Assembly (NCBI GenBank): GCA_937129395.1
Contig: CAKZNE010000321.1
Location: 1-32,412 of the forward strand
Direction of reading: 5' to 3'
From: an uncultured Cryomorphaceae bacterium
Lineage (GTDB): Bacteria; Bacteroidota; Bacteroidia; Flavobacteriales; Schleiferiaceae
Length of the DNA stretch: 32,412 nucleotides
The position numbers were made by a program, and so were the translations under genes. Under the pieces are notes generated by a model. That model did not search any database, had not been told where the DNA came from, and saw only the letters and a program-made list of their open reading frames with translations. Of the stretch, positions 8,002 to 14,882 are shown one piece after another (the first letter of the stretch is position 1; each line of letters begins with the position of its first letter).

Positions 8002-9103
8002 ATTTTGTAAATATTTCTTTTAACTGCTCCATCATCTTACCGTTTCCACTTAAGCTGATTTCACCAATTTTTTCTGCAATTCTTTCCACATACTCCATTT
8101 CTTTTAGTTTAAAAAGCATAGGACTATCTTCCATTAATTTGGCAGTATTTATCAAACTTCGGGTGGCAGCAGTTTCTTCCCTTCTTCCAATTACATTGGC
8201 TTGAGCTTGTTTTTGTGCAATTAATACCCGGTTCAAAATTTCCTTCATATCCCCAGGAAGAATAATATCTTTAATACCTGAATCTAAGATTTTCACACCC
8301 AAGGCATTTGCTTTTTCAGCTGCACTATTGAGAATAAATTCGGAGATTTTGTTCTTGTTTTCCATCAATTCATCCAAACTCAAAGCGCCTACATAGTCTC
8401 TAATTGCCATTTGGATAAGGATGTACAATTGCTTGGTAAATTCCTTATTTTCTACCAAGGCCTTTTCAAAATTGACGACTTGGTATTTTACATTAAAGTT
8501 TATCCTCAATGCAGCTTTATCATTAGTTAGGATTTCTTGTCCTAATACTTCCAAAGTTTGCAAACGAGTATCGGCTTTAAGCATTTCAATAGTCTGATCG
8601 TTTTGCCAAAACTTGTAGGTACCTCCGTTTAATAGCCTTTCGAAATGACCATTTACAAAAAGGGCCGCCTTCTCAAAAGATTCTACTTTAAATACTCGAA
8701 CATGTTTCAACATCTCAGGCCTAGTCAAAATGCTGGCATCAATACTTTCATCAATTTCAAGTCCTGCTAAGTCCATTATTTTAAACTCAGATTGGGTATT
8801 TTCTTTCCAGAAGAAGTAATTTCCAGCTGTAACTAGGGATGAAAAAATTCCATCTTCATAGCCAAGTGCCAATTCATTATCCTTTATTCTTAGTGAATTT
8901 AACGCGGCTTTGAAAAGGTCGTTTTCCATGAAAATCCGATGCTCCTTGCTTAAGAAAAACAATCCCTGAAGGTCGTAAGCCTGAATAGTTTGAGAACTTT
9001 TTATCCAATGGCTACCAGCTTTCACCAATGCCACAAACTTGCCGTTTTTACTAACGACTCCCACATTTCCTTCTTTAATTTTTACTCTTTTCATAACACA
9101 CAT
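8000..9103 (-). CDS. Slipin family / SPFH (Band-7) domain protein, RtcB-associated
   Basis: A 367-residue SPFH protein. The N-terminal ~115 residues form a repeat-like beta-rich module (GVVSKNGKFVALVKAG, then ALGYEDGIFSSLVTAG, then ALFVNGHFERLLNGG: three similar motifs). The SPFH core runs from about 125 to 300, with an Ala/Glu/Arg-rich helix after it (IAQKQAQANVIGRREE). No transmembrane helix is visible at the N-terminus, unlike classical stomatins/slipins, so it is probably cytosolic and may oligomerise as a scaffold. SPFH proteins linked to rtcB have been proposed as scaffolds or cofactors of RNA repair working with a tRNA-like RNA, which fits the elements found upstream. Start is ATG 9103 or, equally plausible, ATG 9094 (MKRVKIKEG), only three codons later. 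Confidence 0.88.
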   Translation of the reverse strand: MCVMKRVKIKEGNVGVVSKNGKFVALVKAGSHWIKSSQTIQAYDLQGLFFLSKEHRIFMENDLFKAALNSLRIKDNELALGYEDGIFSSLVTAGNYFFWKENTQSEFKIMDLAGLEIDESIDASILTRPEMLKHVRVFKVESFEKAALFVNGHFERLLNGGTYKFWQNDQTIEMLKADTRLQTLEVLGQEILTNDKAALRINFNVKYQVVNFEKALVENKEFTKQLYILIQMAIRDYVGALSLDELMENKNKISEFILNSAAEKANALGVKILDSGIKDIILPGDMKEILNRVLIAQKQAQANVIGRREETAATRSLINTAKLMEDSPMLFKLKEMEYVERIAEKIGEISLSGNGKMMEQLKEIFTK

Positions 9104-9381
9104 TTTTCTATTTAATAAAAAGAAAGAGGTCTAAACTCACCATTTCCTATCGCGGAATTAAAATTGAGTTCCTTTTGTACATTTTGTTCTTATTCCCTTC
9201 AAACTAAAATTCGTTTGATTAAAAAAATAAGGAGCAAAAAGCGCTTTTGGACGGTATCCTTTTAATTCTGGCTTTATTCCACTTTTTATCATTCTGTTGA
9301 ATGATTCCAATAAGTTTAGGCCCTTTCTAGCTTCGGTCTTTTTTAATGAAGAGACCTAACTTCTCCTTACCCGAAAGGTTT

Positions 9382-9398
9382 CTCCAGTTACAGTGGAG
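9382..9398 (-). other. Anticodon-arm-like hairpin downstream of the tRNA-like RNA
   Basis: CTCCA pairs perfectly with TGGAG around a 7-nt loop CTGTAAC. This is the exact geometry of a tRNA anticodon arm, with U at position 33, a purine after the triplet, and GUA (Tyr) in the anticodon place. It lies about 29 nt after the 3' acceptor strand of the tRNA-like fold, outside it. The match could be chance for a 17-nt hairpin. Confidence 0.4.
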
Positions 9399-9427
9399 TA
9401 CTATACATACCATGTTTTGACTAAAAG

Positions 9428-9484
9428 CCAAATTGGGAATCGAACCCTACATAGTCAGATTCTCTTGCCATTTGAGTACTTTGG
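9428..9484 (-). ncRNA. tRNA-like RNA lacking an anticodon arm, upstream of slipin
   Basis: On the minus strand, CCAAA (9484-9480) pairs with TTTGG (9432-9428) as a 5-bp acceptor stem. After GTA comes a D-arm, CTC (9476-9474) with GAG (9464-9462) around the 9-nt loop AAATGGCAA with the usual GG. An 11-12 nt linker (ATCTGACTATG) follows where the anticodon arm should be. Then comes a T-arm with loop TTCGATT (9444-9438) and stem TAGGG/CCCAA (one A-A mismatch). The T-loop has the invariant TTCRANY form. No CCA is encoded. This is not a functional elongator tRNA. An SPFH-linked tRNA-like RNA has been described for RtcB repair loci, and this is most likely its representative. True transcript ends are unknown and may extend to about 9600 and 9361. 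Confidence 0.75.
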
Positions 9485-9526
9485 AAGACCAAAGGCTGGA
9501 TTCGAACCAGCATACGTCTGAGGTAG
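9479..9526 (-). ncRNA. Second T-arm with switchable acceptor strand, preceding the tRNA-like fold
   Basis: On the minus strand, TAC CTCAGAC GTA (9525-9513) makes a short anticodon-like loop (CAG after U33). It is followed by a perfect T-arm: GCTGG (9511-9507), loop TTCGAAT, CCAGC (9499-9495). The next bases CTTTGG (9494-9489) have no partner upstream but pair perfectly with CCAAAG (9484-9479), which is the 5' acceptor strand of the following tRNA-like fold. The segment YTSAGAC(G)TATG followed by the T-arm recurs in both elements, so they look like a diverged tandem duplication, or one RNA with two alternative pairings (a permuted tRNA-like fold). It is probably part of the same transcript as 9428-9484. 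Confidence 0.6.
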
Positions 9527-9682
9527 TAAACATTAAAACAAACCACCAGAATTTCCAATCTCAAAAGAGCGGAAACTATGGAGCTATTTTGAAACTCCTA
9601 TCTCAGGATGAATCTGAATCTCCGTTTACTTTCTTTTGTGCCTAAACACAATATTTTTAAGAACTTTTTTCCTTTTTTATTT

Positions 9683-9727
9683 AGGGTCTGCCGCACCTCT
9701 TTAATCCTCTTCGGCAGACCCTTTTTG
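9683..9727 (+). terminator. Terminator-like hairpin in the intergenic region (+ strand)
   Basis: A perfect 11-bp G+C-rich stem (9683-9693 with 9712-9722) with an 18-nt loop is followed by TTTTT on the plus strand; on the minus strand A-rich sequence follows. It would end a plus-strand transcript, yet no plus-strand gene lies upstream. Alternatives are an antisense RNA to the tRNA-like element, insulation of the WYL gene, or a structural hairpin in the 5' part of a minus-strand RNA, where its loop would show two AGAGG motifs. Confidence 0.55.
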
Positions 9728-9946
9728 TTTGGACAGGACAAATATTTCAACATGACTGCGCAATGTTTTTGCGTACTAAAAATAAATTTCTAATTTTAGG
9801 GAAATATTTTTTAGTTCAAGGATCATTTAAACCAAAACCCGAGAACAGAATAACATTATAAGTCTTTGATTTCAAACCTGTTAATTGGATTTAAAATCAA
9901 TTTTATCAATCCCATTATTTCACAAATAAAAAATTAAAAAAAATGA

Positions 9947-11680
9947 ATGCCTGTAAATAGAAATGCGCTTATTCGCTTTAAAACCATCGATAAATGCCTT
10001 CAAAATAGATTTCGGAGGTGGACACTTTTGGATTTAATCGACGCTTGTTCAGAAACACTTTATGAATACGAAGGCATTGATAAAGGAGTAAGCAAACGTT
10101 CGGTTCAGGGGGATATTCAGATGATGCGAAGTGATAAATTGGGTTATAATGCGCCAATTATTGTGTTGGACAAGAAGTATTACACTTATGAGGATCCAAA
10201 CTACAGTATTACCAATATTCCGCTAACCAATCAGGATTTGGATAAATTGACGGAGGCCGTAGAATTTATGAAACAGTTTCAAGGATTTTCCCATTTTAAA
10301 AACTTGGATGGGATGGTTCAAAAGCTGGAGGATCATATTTATTCCCAAAAAACCCAGAACCGTCCGGCTATAGATTTTGAAAAGAATAATAATTTGAGGG
10401 GCTTGGAATATTTAGATCCTCTTCATAGAGCTATTATTAATAAACAAGCTCTTACCATGGTTTATAAAAGCTTTCAGGCTCGTCATGCCAATGAGTTTTT
10501 ATTCCACCCCCAGCTTTTAAAAGAATTTAGAAATCGCTGGTTTATTATTGGCTTTATTGAGAATAATCCCAATATAATGAATCTTGCTTTGGACCGTATT
10601 CGGGGTTTGGAAATTAGTAAAAAGGTGTATCTAGAAAAAGGTGAAATCAATTTCCAAGACTATTTTAAACATGTGATAGGAGTTTCGGTTAATCCCAACC
10701 AAGAAAGGGAAAAAATCATGCTTTTTGTCAATCATAAACATGCACCCTATATTCTTACCAAGCCCCTTCACCCTAGCCAGGAAGAAGTTTCCCGTAATAA
10801 TTTTGGGGTATTGATTTCTTTGAATATTCAGCATAATTTTGAGTTGGAAAAGGAGATTCTCAGTTTTGGTGAAGCAATTAAGGTTATCGCCCCCAAATTA
10901 TTGAGAAAGAGATTAAAAGATCGATTGAAAGAAGCTTCAGACAATTACGAAAGTGACTTGGGTGTTGCTCAATTGAATACCATCAAAAAGCGGTTAATCA
11001 GAAAAGGCACTATTGAAATTAATCCTGTTTATTCCAAAAGAGAAGTCCGTAAAATTGGGGCCTTAATACAGCAATATTTTAAAAAAGAAAATTTAAACAC
11101 GGCTAACCAAAGGGAAATATTTTCTAAAATACCAGGTTTAAAAAGCCTTTTACTCAATTCTAATTTGACTACCATATTAGATTTCCTTATGCCCAAAGCT
11201 TTTTTGGTTAAGTCCGTTTATTTTGAAAAGAATAGGGATGCCGATTGGTTTGTGGCTTGGCATCAGGACCTTCCTATAAATGTTAACGAAAAGGTGGAAA
11301 CTGAAGGCTTTAGCACTTGGACTTTTAGAGATAATCTTCATTCCGTGATCCCTCCTTTAGAAATTTCCCAAAATATATTGGCTATTCGTATTCATTTGGA
11401 TGATACAACAGTTGCGAATGGAGCTTTAGAAGTTATTCCCGGTTCACATCGCAAACGTCATTCTCCTGAAGAAATCCAAACTATTACAGAAAATTCATTT
11501 TCGGAACATTGCGAAATTAATTCAGGAGGAATCCAGGTTCTTAGGCCATTGTTGCTGTATCGTTCAGCCAAAACCAAAAACCACAAAAAACGAAGAGTAA
11601 TTCATTTGGAATTTAGCGCCGAGGAATTGCCCGGAAAACTGGAATGGAGGGAAAAGGAAATGCTGGAAATAAAATTGTAG
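9947..11680 (+). CDS. WYL-domain regulator fused to a PhyH-like Fe(II)/2-oxoglutarate dioxygenase
   Basis: A 577-residue protein. Residues 1-85 form a winged HTH of the DeoR/WYL type (RWTLLDLIDACSE, then SKRSVQGDIQMMR). About 157-225 is the WYL domain (FRNRWFIIGF at 194-203, DRIRGLEI) and about 253-330 a WCX-like extension. From about 360 a different domain follows: WHQD with His439 and Asp441, then LEVIPGSHR with His501, then RRVIHLEF with Arg549/Arg550. These match the 2-His-1-carboxylate iron triad and the 2-oxoglutarate Arg of PhyH-type dioxygenases. The ORF is continuous and ends at TAG 11678-11680, shared with the 3' end of a tRNA-Arg gene. It is divergent from slipin-rtcB, so it probably senses a ligand and controls that operon and the tRNA-like RNA. 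The role of the oxygenase is unknown. Confidence 0.85.
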   Translation: MPVNRNALIRFKTIDKCLQNRFRRWTLLDLIDACSETLYEYEGIDKGVSKRSVQGDIQMMRSDKLGYNAPIIVLDKKYYTYEDPNYSITNIPLTNQDLDKLTEAVEFMKQFQGFSHFKNLDGMVQKLEDHIYSQKTQNRPAIDFEKNNNLRGLEYLDPLHRAIINKQALTMVYKSFQARHANEFLFHPQLLKEFRNRWFIIGFIENNPNIMNLALDRIRGLEISKKVYLEKGEINFQDYFKHVIGVSVNPNQEREKIMLFVNHKHAPYILTKPLHPSQEEVSRNNFGVLISLNIQHNFELEKEILSFGEAIKVIAPKLLRKRLKDRLKEASDNYESDLGVAQLNTIKKRLIRKGTIEINPVYSKREVRKIGALIQQYFKKENLNTANQREIFSKIPGLKSLLLNSNLTTILDFLMPKAFLVKSVYFEKNRDADWFVAWHQDLPINVNEKVETEGFSTWTFRDNLHSVIPPLEISQNILAIRIHLDDTTVANGALEVIPGSHRKRHSPEEIQTITENSFSEHCEINSGGIQVLRPLLLYRSAKTKNHKKRRVIHLEFSAEELPGKLEWREKEMLEIKL

Positions 11681-11749
11681 CCTCGCTAGGAATCGAACCT
11701 AGATCACGGGTACCGGAAACCCATATACTATCCATTGTACTACGAAGCC
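11678..11749 (-). tRNA. tRNA-Arg (anticodon CCG)
   Basis: Full cloverleaf on the minus strand: acceptor GGCTTCG/CGAGGCT with discriminator A, D-arm GTAC/GTAT around AATGGATA, anticodon stem TGGGT/ACCCG with loop TTCCGGT, T-arm CTAGG-TTCGATT-CCTAG. The anticodon CCG reads CGG. The first acceptor pair is G-T, slightly unusual. CCA is not encoded. Its last three bases are the stop codon of the convergent WYL-PhyH gene. Confidence 0.93.
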
Positions 11750-11787
11750 AAAAAAATACAGAACTATTCCCGAGGGAAACAAAACAG

Positions 11788-11859
11788 TAGCCCCGAGCAG
11801 GATCGAACTGCTATCTAAAGTTTAGGAAACTTCTATTCTATCCATTGAACTACGGGGCT
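11788..11859 (-). tRNA. tRNA-Arg (anticodon CCT)
   Basis: Cloverleaf on the minus strand: acceptor AGCCCCG/CGGGGCT with discriminator A, D-arm GTTC/GAAT, anticodon stem GAAGT/ACTTT with loop TTCCTAA, T-arm AGCAG-TTCGATC-CTGCT. The anticodon CCT reads AGG. CCA is not encoded. It is 38 bp upstream of the tRNA-Arg(CCG) gene and probably co-transcribed with it. Confidence 0.94.
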
Positions 11860-11901
11860 GATTTTAAGAAGGTAATTACATACGATCCCAAAATGAGGCT
11901 G

Positions 11902-11909
11902 CAAATATA
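11902..11909 (-). promoter_or_regulatory. -7 box (TATATTTG) for the two tRNA-Arg genes
   Basis: An exact TAnnTTTG match on the minus strand, 42 bp upstream of the tRNA-Arg(CCT) 5' end and downstream of the metG stop. No clear -33 TTG. Readthrough from metG is an alternative source of these tRNAs. Confidence 0.5.
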
Positions 11910-11981
11910 AATATTAGGTTTTGAAAGAGATTTGGTCTGACCAATAAAATAGTTTTGCCTAAACCAATTTCCTCAAATAAT

Positions 11982-14015
11982 CTACCTCACAACAGAACCA
12001 TCCCCTACATTATCCACCGGGGCAGCAAAAGTTAATTTCCCATCCGCATCTTCAGCCATTAAAATCATTCCTTTGGATTCTACGCCTCTTAGTTTTTTGG
12101 GAGCCAAATTGGCTAAAACGGAAACTTGTTTTCCTATTAAATCTTCTGGTTTAAATTGCTCGGCTATTCCAGAAACTATGGTTCTTTTTTCCAGGCCAAT
12201 ATCTACGGTAAGCTTTAATAATTTGTCTGTTTTCTTTACCGGTTCTGCAGCTAAAATAGTTCCTGTACGGATATCCATTTTCATGAAATCTTCAAAACCT
12301 ATTTCTTCTTTCAATGGATTTGCAAATACTTTTTCTTCCACCTTTTCTTGTGGTTTTAATTTCTCCAATTGTTTTTCTACTACTTCGTCTTCTACAATTC
12401 CAAATAATAAACTGCCCTTTTCTATTTCGGTTCCAGCGGCAATTAATTCTCCTTTAGAAGTAGCATCCCATGGCATTAAATCCATCTTTAAAAAGGATCT
12501 TAGTTTCTCTGAGGTAAATGGCATAAAAGGTTCACCAAGCTGACTTAACATCGCGCAAACCTGAGTGGCCACATATAATATGGTTTCCGTTCTTTCTGGA
12601 TCTACCTTAAATTTCTTCCAAGGTTCCTCGTCTGCCAAATACTTATTCCCCATTCTAGCCAAGCCCATATATTTGGATAAGGCATCGCGGAATTTGTATT
12701 TTTCTAAGCTTTCGCCAATGGAATTAGAGGCTTCTTTCAAAGAATTTAAAAGCTCCTTATCGGTGTCGGTAAGATTGGAAGCTTTGGGAATTATTCCCTT
12801 ATAATACTTTTGCATTAAAACCAAAACACGGTTCACAAAATTCCCGTAAATGGCTACTAATTCACTGTTATTTCTAGTTTGAAAATCCTTCCAAGTAAAA
12901 TCATTGTCTTTTGTTTCTGGAGCCGTAGCACATAAAACATAACGCAAAGCATCTTGGTTATTTGGAAAATCTTGCAGGTATTCATGCAACCAAACCGCCC
13001 AATTTCTACTGGTAGAAATCTTCTTTCCTTCTAAATTCAAAAACTCATTTGCAGGAACATGTTCTGGCAATATAAATTCACCGTGTTCCATTAACATAGC
13101 TGGAAAAATAATACAGTGAAATACAATATTATCCTTACCAATAAAATGAACCAAGGACGTATCTTCATCCTTCCAGTATTTCTCCCATTCGTTACCAAGT
13201 AATTCTTTTGAAGCGGATATATAGCCAATAGGGGCATCAAACCAAACGTATAAAACCTTCCCATCTGCTCCTTCAATAGGTACGGAAATTCCCCAATCCA
13301 AATCGCGAGTCATGCTTCTGGCTTGTAATCCTGCTCCATCGTCCAACCAACTCATGCACTGTCCATAAACACTAGGCTTCCAACCTTTTCGTGACTGAAT
13401 ATAATCTTTGATTTTATCCGATAAATGATCTAGCGGTAAAAACCAATGTGTTGTTTTCTTTTTTATAGGTTTAGCACCTGATAAAGCGGAACGTGGATTG
13501 ATTAATTCATCAGCACTTAGCGATGTTCCACAATTCTCACATTGATCGCCATAAGCGTCGGGAAAATGGCAATTGGGGCATTCACCCATTATATATCTAT
13601 CAGCCAAAAATTGATCGGCCTCTTGGTCATAATACTGTTCCGTTTCTTTTTCGGTGAAACAACCTTTATTGTATAATTTCAAAAAGAAATCAGAAGCGGT
13701 ATCGTGATGGATTTTTTTAGAAGTGCGAGAATAAATATCGAAGCTTATTCCAAATTCATTGAAAGCCTCACTCATTATTCCATTATACTTATCTACAATC
13801 TCCTGAGGGCTAACCCCTTCTGCTTTCGCCTTCATAATCACAGCAACGCCATGTTCATCAGAACCGCAAATAAATTTCACGTCTTTTCCCTTTTGGCGGA
13901 GGTATCTCACATATATATCCGCGGGTAAATAGCAGCCGGCAAGATGACCAATATGTACAGGTCCATTCGCATAAGGCAAAGCCGCGGTAACAGTATATCT
14001 TTTTGGTTCAGACAT
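11982..14015 (-). CDS. metG: Methionyl-tRNA synthetase with C-terminal tRNA-binding domain
   Basis: A 677-residue class I synthetase charging tRNA-Met with methionine. HIGH at 21-24. Zinc knuckle CPNC (146-149) and CENC (159-162), i.e. the four-Cys form. KISTS at 332-336 in place of KMSKS, a form usual in Bacteroidota. The anticodon-binding helical domain occupies roughly 390-550. The C-terminal ~110 residues ([20 protein letters not shown] and on) form an EMAPII/Trbp111-type OB-fold that binds tRNA and usually supports dimerisation. ATG 14015 is the only sensible start. The two tRNA-Arg genes follow downstream on the same strand. Confidence 0.97.
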   Translation of the reverse strand: MSEPKRYTVTAALPYANGPVHIGHLAGCYLPADIYVRYLRQKGKDVKFICGSDEHGVAVIMKAKAEGVSPQEIVDKYNGIMSEAFNEFGISFDIYSRTSKKIHHDTASDFFLKLYNKGCFTEKETEQYYDQEADQFLADRYIMGECPNCHFPDAYGDQCENCGTSLSADELINPRSALSGAKPIKKKTTHWFLPLDHLSDKIKDYIQSRKGWKPSVYGQCMSWLDDGAGLQARSMTRDLDWGISVPIEGADGKVLYVWFDAPIGYISASKELLGNEWEKYWKDEDTSLVHFIGKDNIVFHCIIFPAMLMEHGEFILPEHVPANEFLNLEGKKISTSRNWAVWLHEYLQDFPNNQDALRYVLCATAPETKDNDFTWKDFQTRNNSELVAIYGNFVNRVLVLMQKYYKGIIPKASNLTDTDKELLNSLKEASNSIGESLEKYKFRDALSKYMGLARMGNKYLADEEPWKKFKVDPERTETILYVATQVCAMLSQLGEPFMPFTSEKLRSFLKMDLMPWDATSKGELIAAGTEIEKGSLLFGIVEDEVVEKQLEKLKPQEKVEEKVFANPLKEEIGFEDFMKMDIRTGTILAAEPVKKTDKLLKLTVDIGLEKRTIVSGIAEQFKPEDLIGKQVSVLANLAPKKLRGVESKGMILMAEDADGKLTFAAPVDNVGDGSVVR

Positions 14016-14038
14016 TCGTATTTTTGCAATTTGAAGCG

Positions 14039-14046
14039 CAAAAGTA
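14039..14046 (-). promoter_or_regulatory. -7 box (TACTTTTG) for metG
   Basis: An exact TAnnTTTG on the minus strand, 23 bp upstream of the metG ATG, predicting a leader of about 17-20 nt. The divergent hydrolase gene starts at 14118; a weaker plus-strand candidate is TAATATTG about 30 bp before it. Confidence 0.55.
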
Positions 14047-14117
14047 AAAATAATGAGGCTAGCTTGCGCTATTGGATTTTTAATGTCTCTTTAATATTGA
14101 TTTAGAAGGCTGTTTTA

Positions 14118-14882
14118 ATGAAATTATTCTCTAAAATTATGGGTCAGGGTCACCCCTTGATTATTATGCACGGTGTTTTTGGGATGGGTGACAATTGGCA
14201 AACTCTTGGACGAAAATGGTCGGAAAATTTTGAGGCTCATTTGTTGGATATGCGCAACCATGGGAAAAGTCCACACAGTGATGAATTCTCTTATGATATT
14301 ATGTGTGAGGATCTTATTGAATATATGGATGCACAGCAAATTTCTAAGGCTGATATTTTAGGTCATAGTATGGGAGGAAAAGTGGCGATGCTTTTTGCTG
14401 TTTTAAATCCAGATCGTGTTTCCAAACTCATTATTGCGGATATTGCTCCTAAGGCTTATGAACCTCATCATCAAGAAATTTTGGAGGCTTTAAACTTTTT
14501 GGATCTTCCCTTAATTAAAAGCCGTGGTGAGGCGGAGGAAAAATTCTCAACTAAAATTCAAGATTTGGGTACGCGCCAGTTTTTATTAAAGAGTTTGTAT
14601 TGGAAAGAAAAAGGGCTTTTGGATTGGCGTTTTAATTTAAAAGTAATTGAAAAAGAAATTCTTAAAGTTGGAGAAGAGTTAGTTGCCAACGCTATGTTTT
14701 TTGGCCCTTGTCTTTTTGTGAGAGGAGGAAATTCTTGGTATATCCAAGATGAGGATGAAGATATGATTTTGGAACATTTTCCTTCTGCAAGTTTAGCTAC
14801 AATTGAAGGAGCTGGGCATTGGCTTCATGCCGAAAAACCTCTCGAATTTTTTGAATGCGTAAATGAGTTTTTAAAAGCTTAA
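14118..14882 (+). CDS. Alpha/beta-hydrolase, YbfF-like esterase
   Basis: A 254-residue cytosolic alpha/beta-hydrolase. Visible: oxyanion-hole region MHGVFGMGDNW (17-27), the DMRNHGKS strand-turn typical of YbfF-like esterases, nucleophile elbow GHSMGG (Ser84), and the catalytic-His segment GAGHWLHAEKP near residues 235-245. The substrate is unknown; YbfF of E. coli hydrolyses short acyl esters and acyl-CoA thioesters. It is divergent from metG and converges on murI with a four-base stop overlap (14879-14882). Confidence 0.86.
   Translation: MKLFSKIMGQGHPLIIMHGVFGMGDNWQTLGRKWSENFEAHLLDMRNHGKSPHSDEFSYDIMCEDLIEYMDAQQISKADILGHSMGGKVAMLFAVLNPDRVSKLIIADIAPKAYEPHHQEILEALNFLDLPLIKSRGEAEEKFSTKIQDLGTRQFLLKSLYWKEKGLLDWRFNLKVIEKEILKVGEELVANAMFFGPCLFVRGGNSWYIQDEDEDMILEHFPSASLATIEGAGHWLHAEKPLEFFECVNEFLKA

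Larger units (their letters stand above)
9104..9946. other. 843-bp non-coding region between slipin and WYL-PhyH genes
   Basis: No convincing ORF. It contains, reading on the minus strand, a hairpin-rich leader (for example TTTCC..GGAAA around 9553-9576), a first T-arm (9495-9511), a tRNA-like fold (9428-9484), an anticodon-arm-like hairpin (9382-9398), and further small inverted repeats at 9335-9356, 9288-9305 (7-bp stem) and 9199-9218 (6-bp stem). A plus-strand terminator-like hairpin is at 9683-9727. The stretch 9728-9946 before the WYL gene is very A+T-rich, with one imperfect inverted repeat (TGCGCAA / TTGCGTA near 9757-9775) that could be an operator. No good TAnnTTTG box was found for either direction. 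Confidence 0.7.

Noticed and set aside
9428..9511. Ordinary tRNA gene(s) upstream of slipin
   Set aside because: T-arm and D-arm are present but there is no proper anticodon arm and the acceptor is only 5-6 bp, so a normal elongator tRNA is excluded.
9433..9645. Plus-strand ORF of 70 codons over the tRNA-like region (GIEP..., RLDSNQH)
   Set aside because: These peptides are the well-known result of translating tRNA T-arms on the wrong strand; the ORF is a shadow of the tRNA-like RNA and starts with TTG.
9608..9793. Plus-strand ORF of 61 codons
   Set aside because: Runs through the terminator hairpin, has no family features and lies in non-coding sequence.
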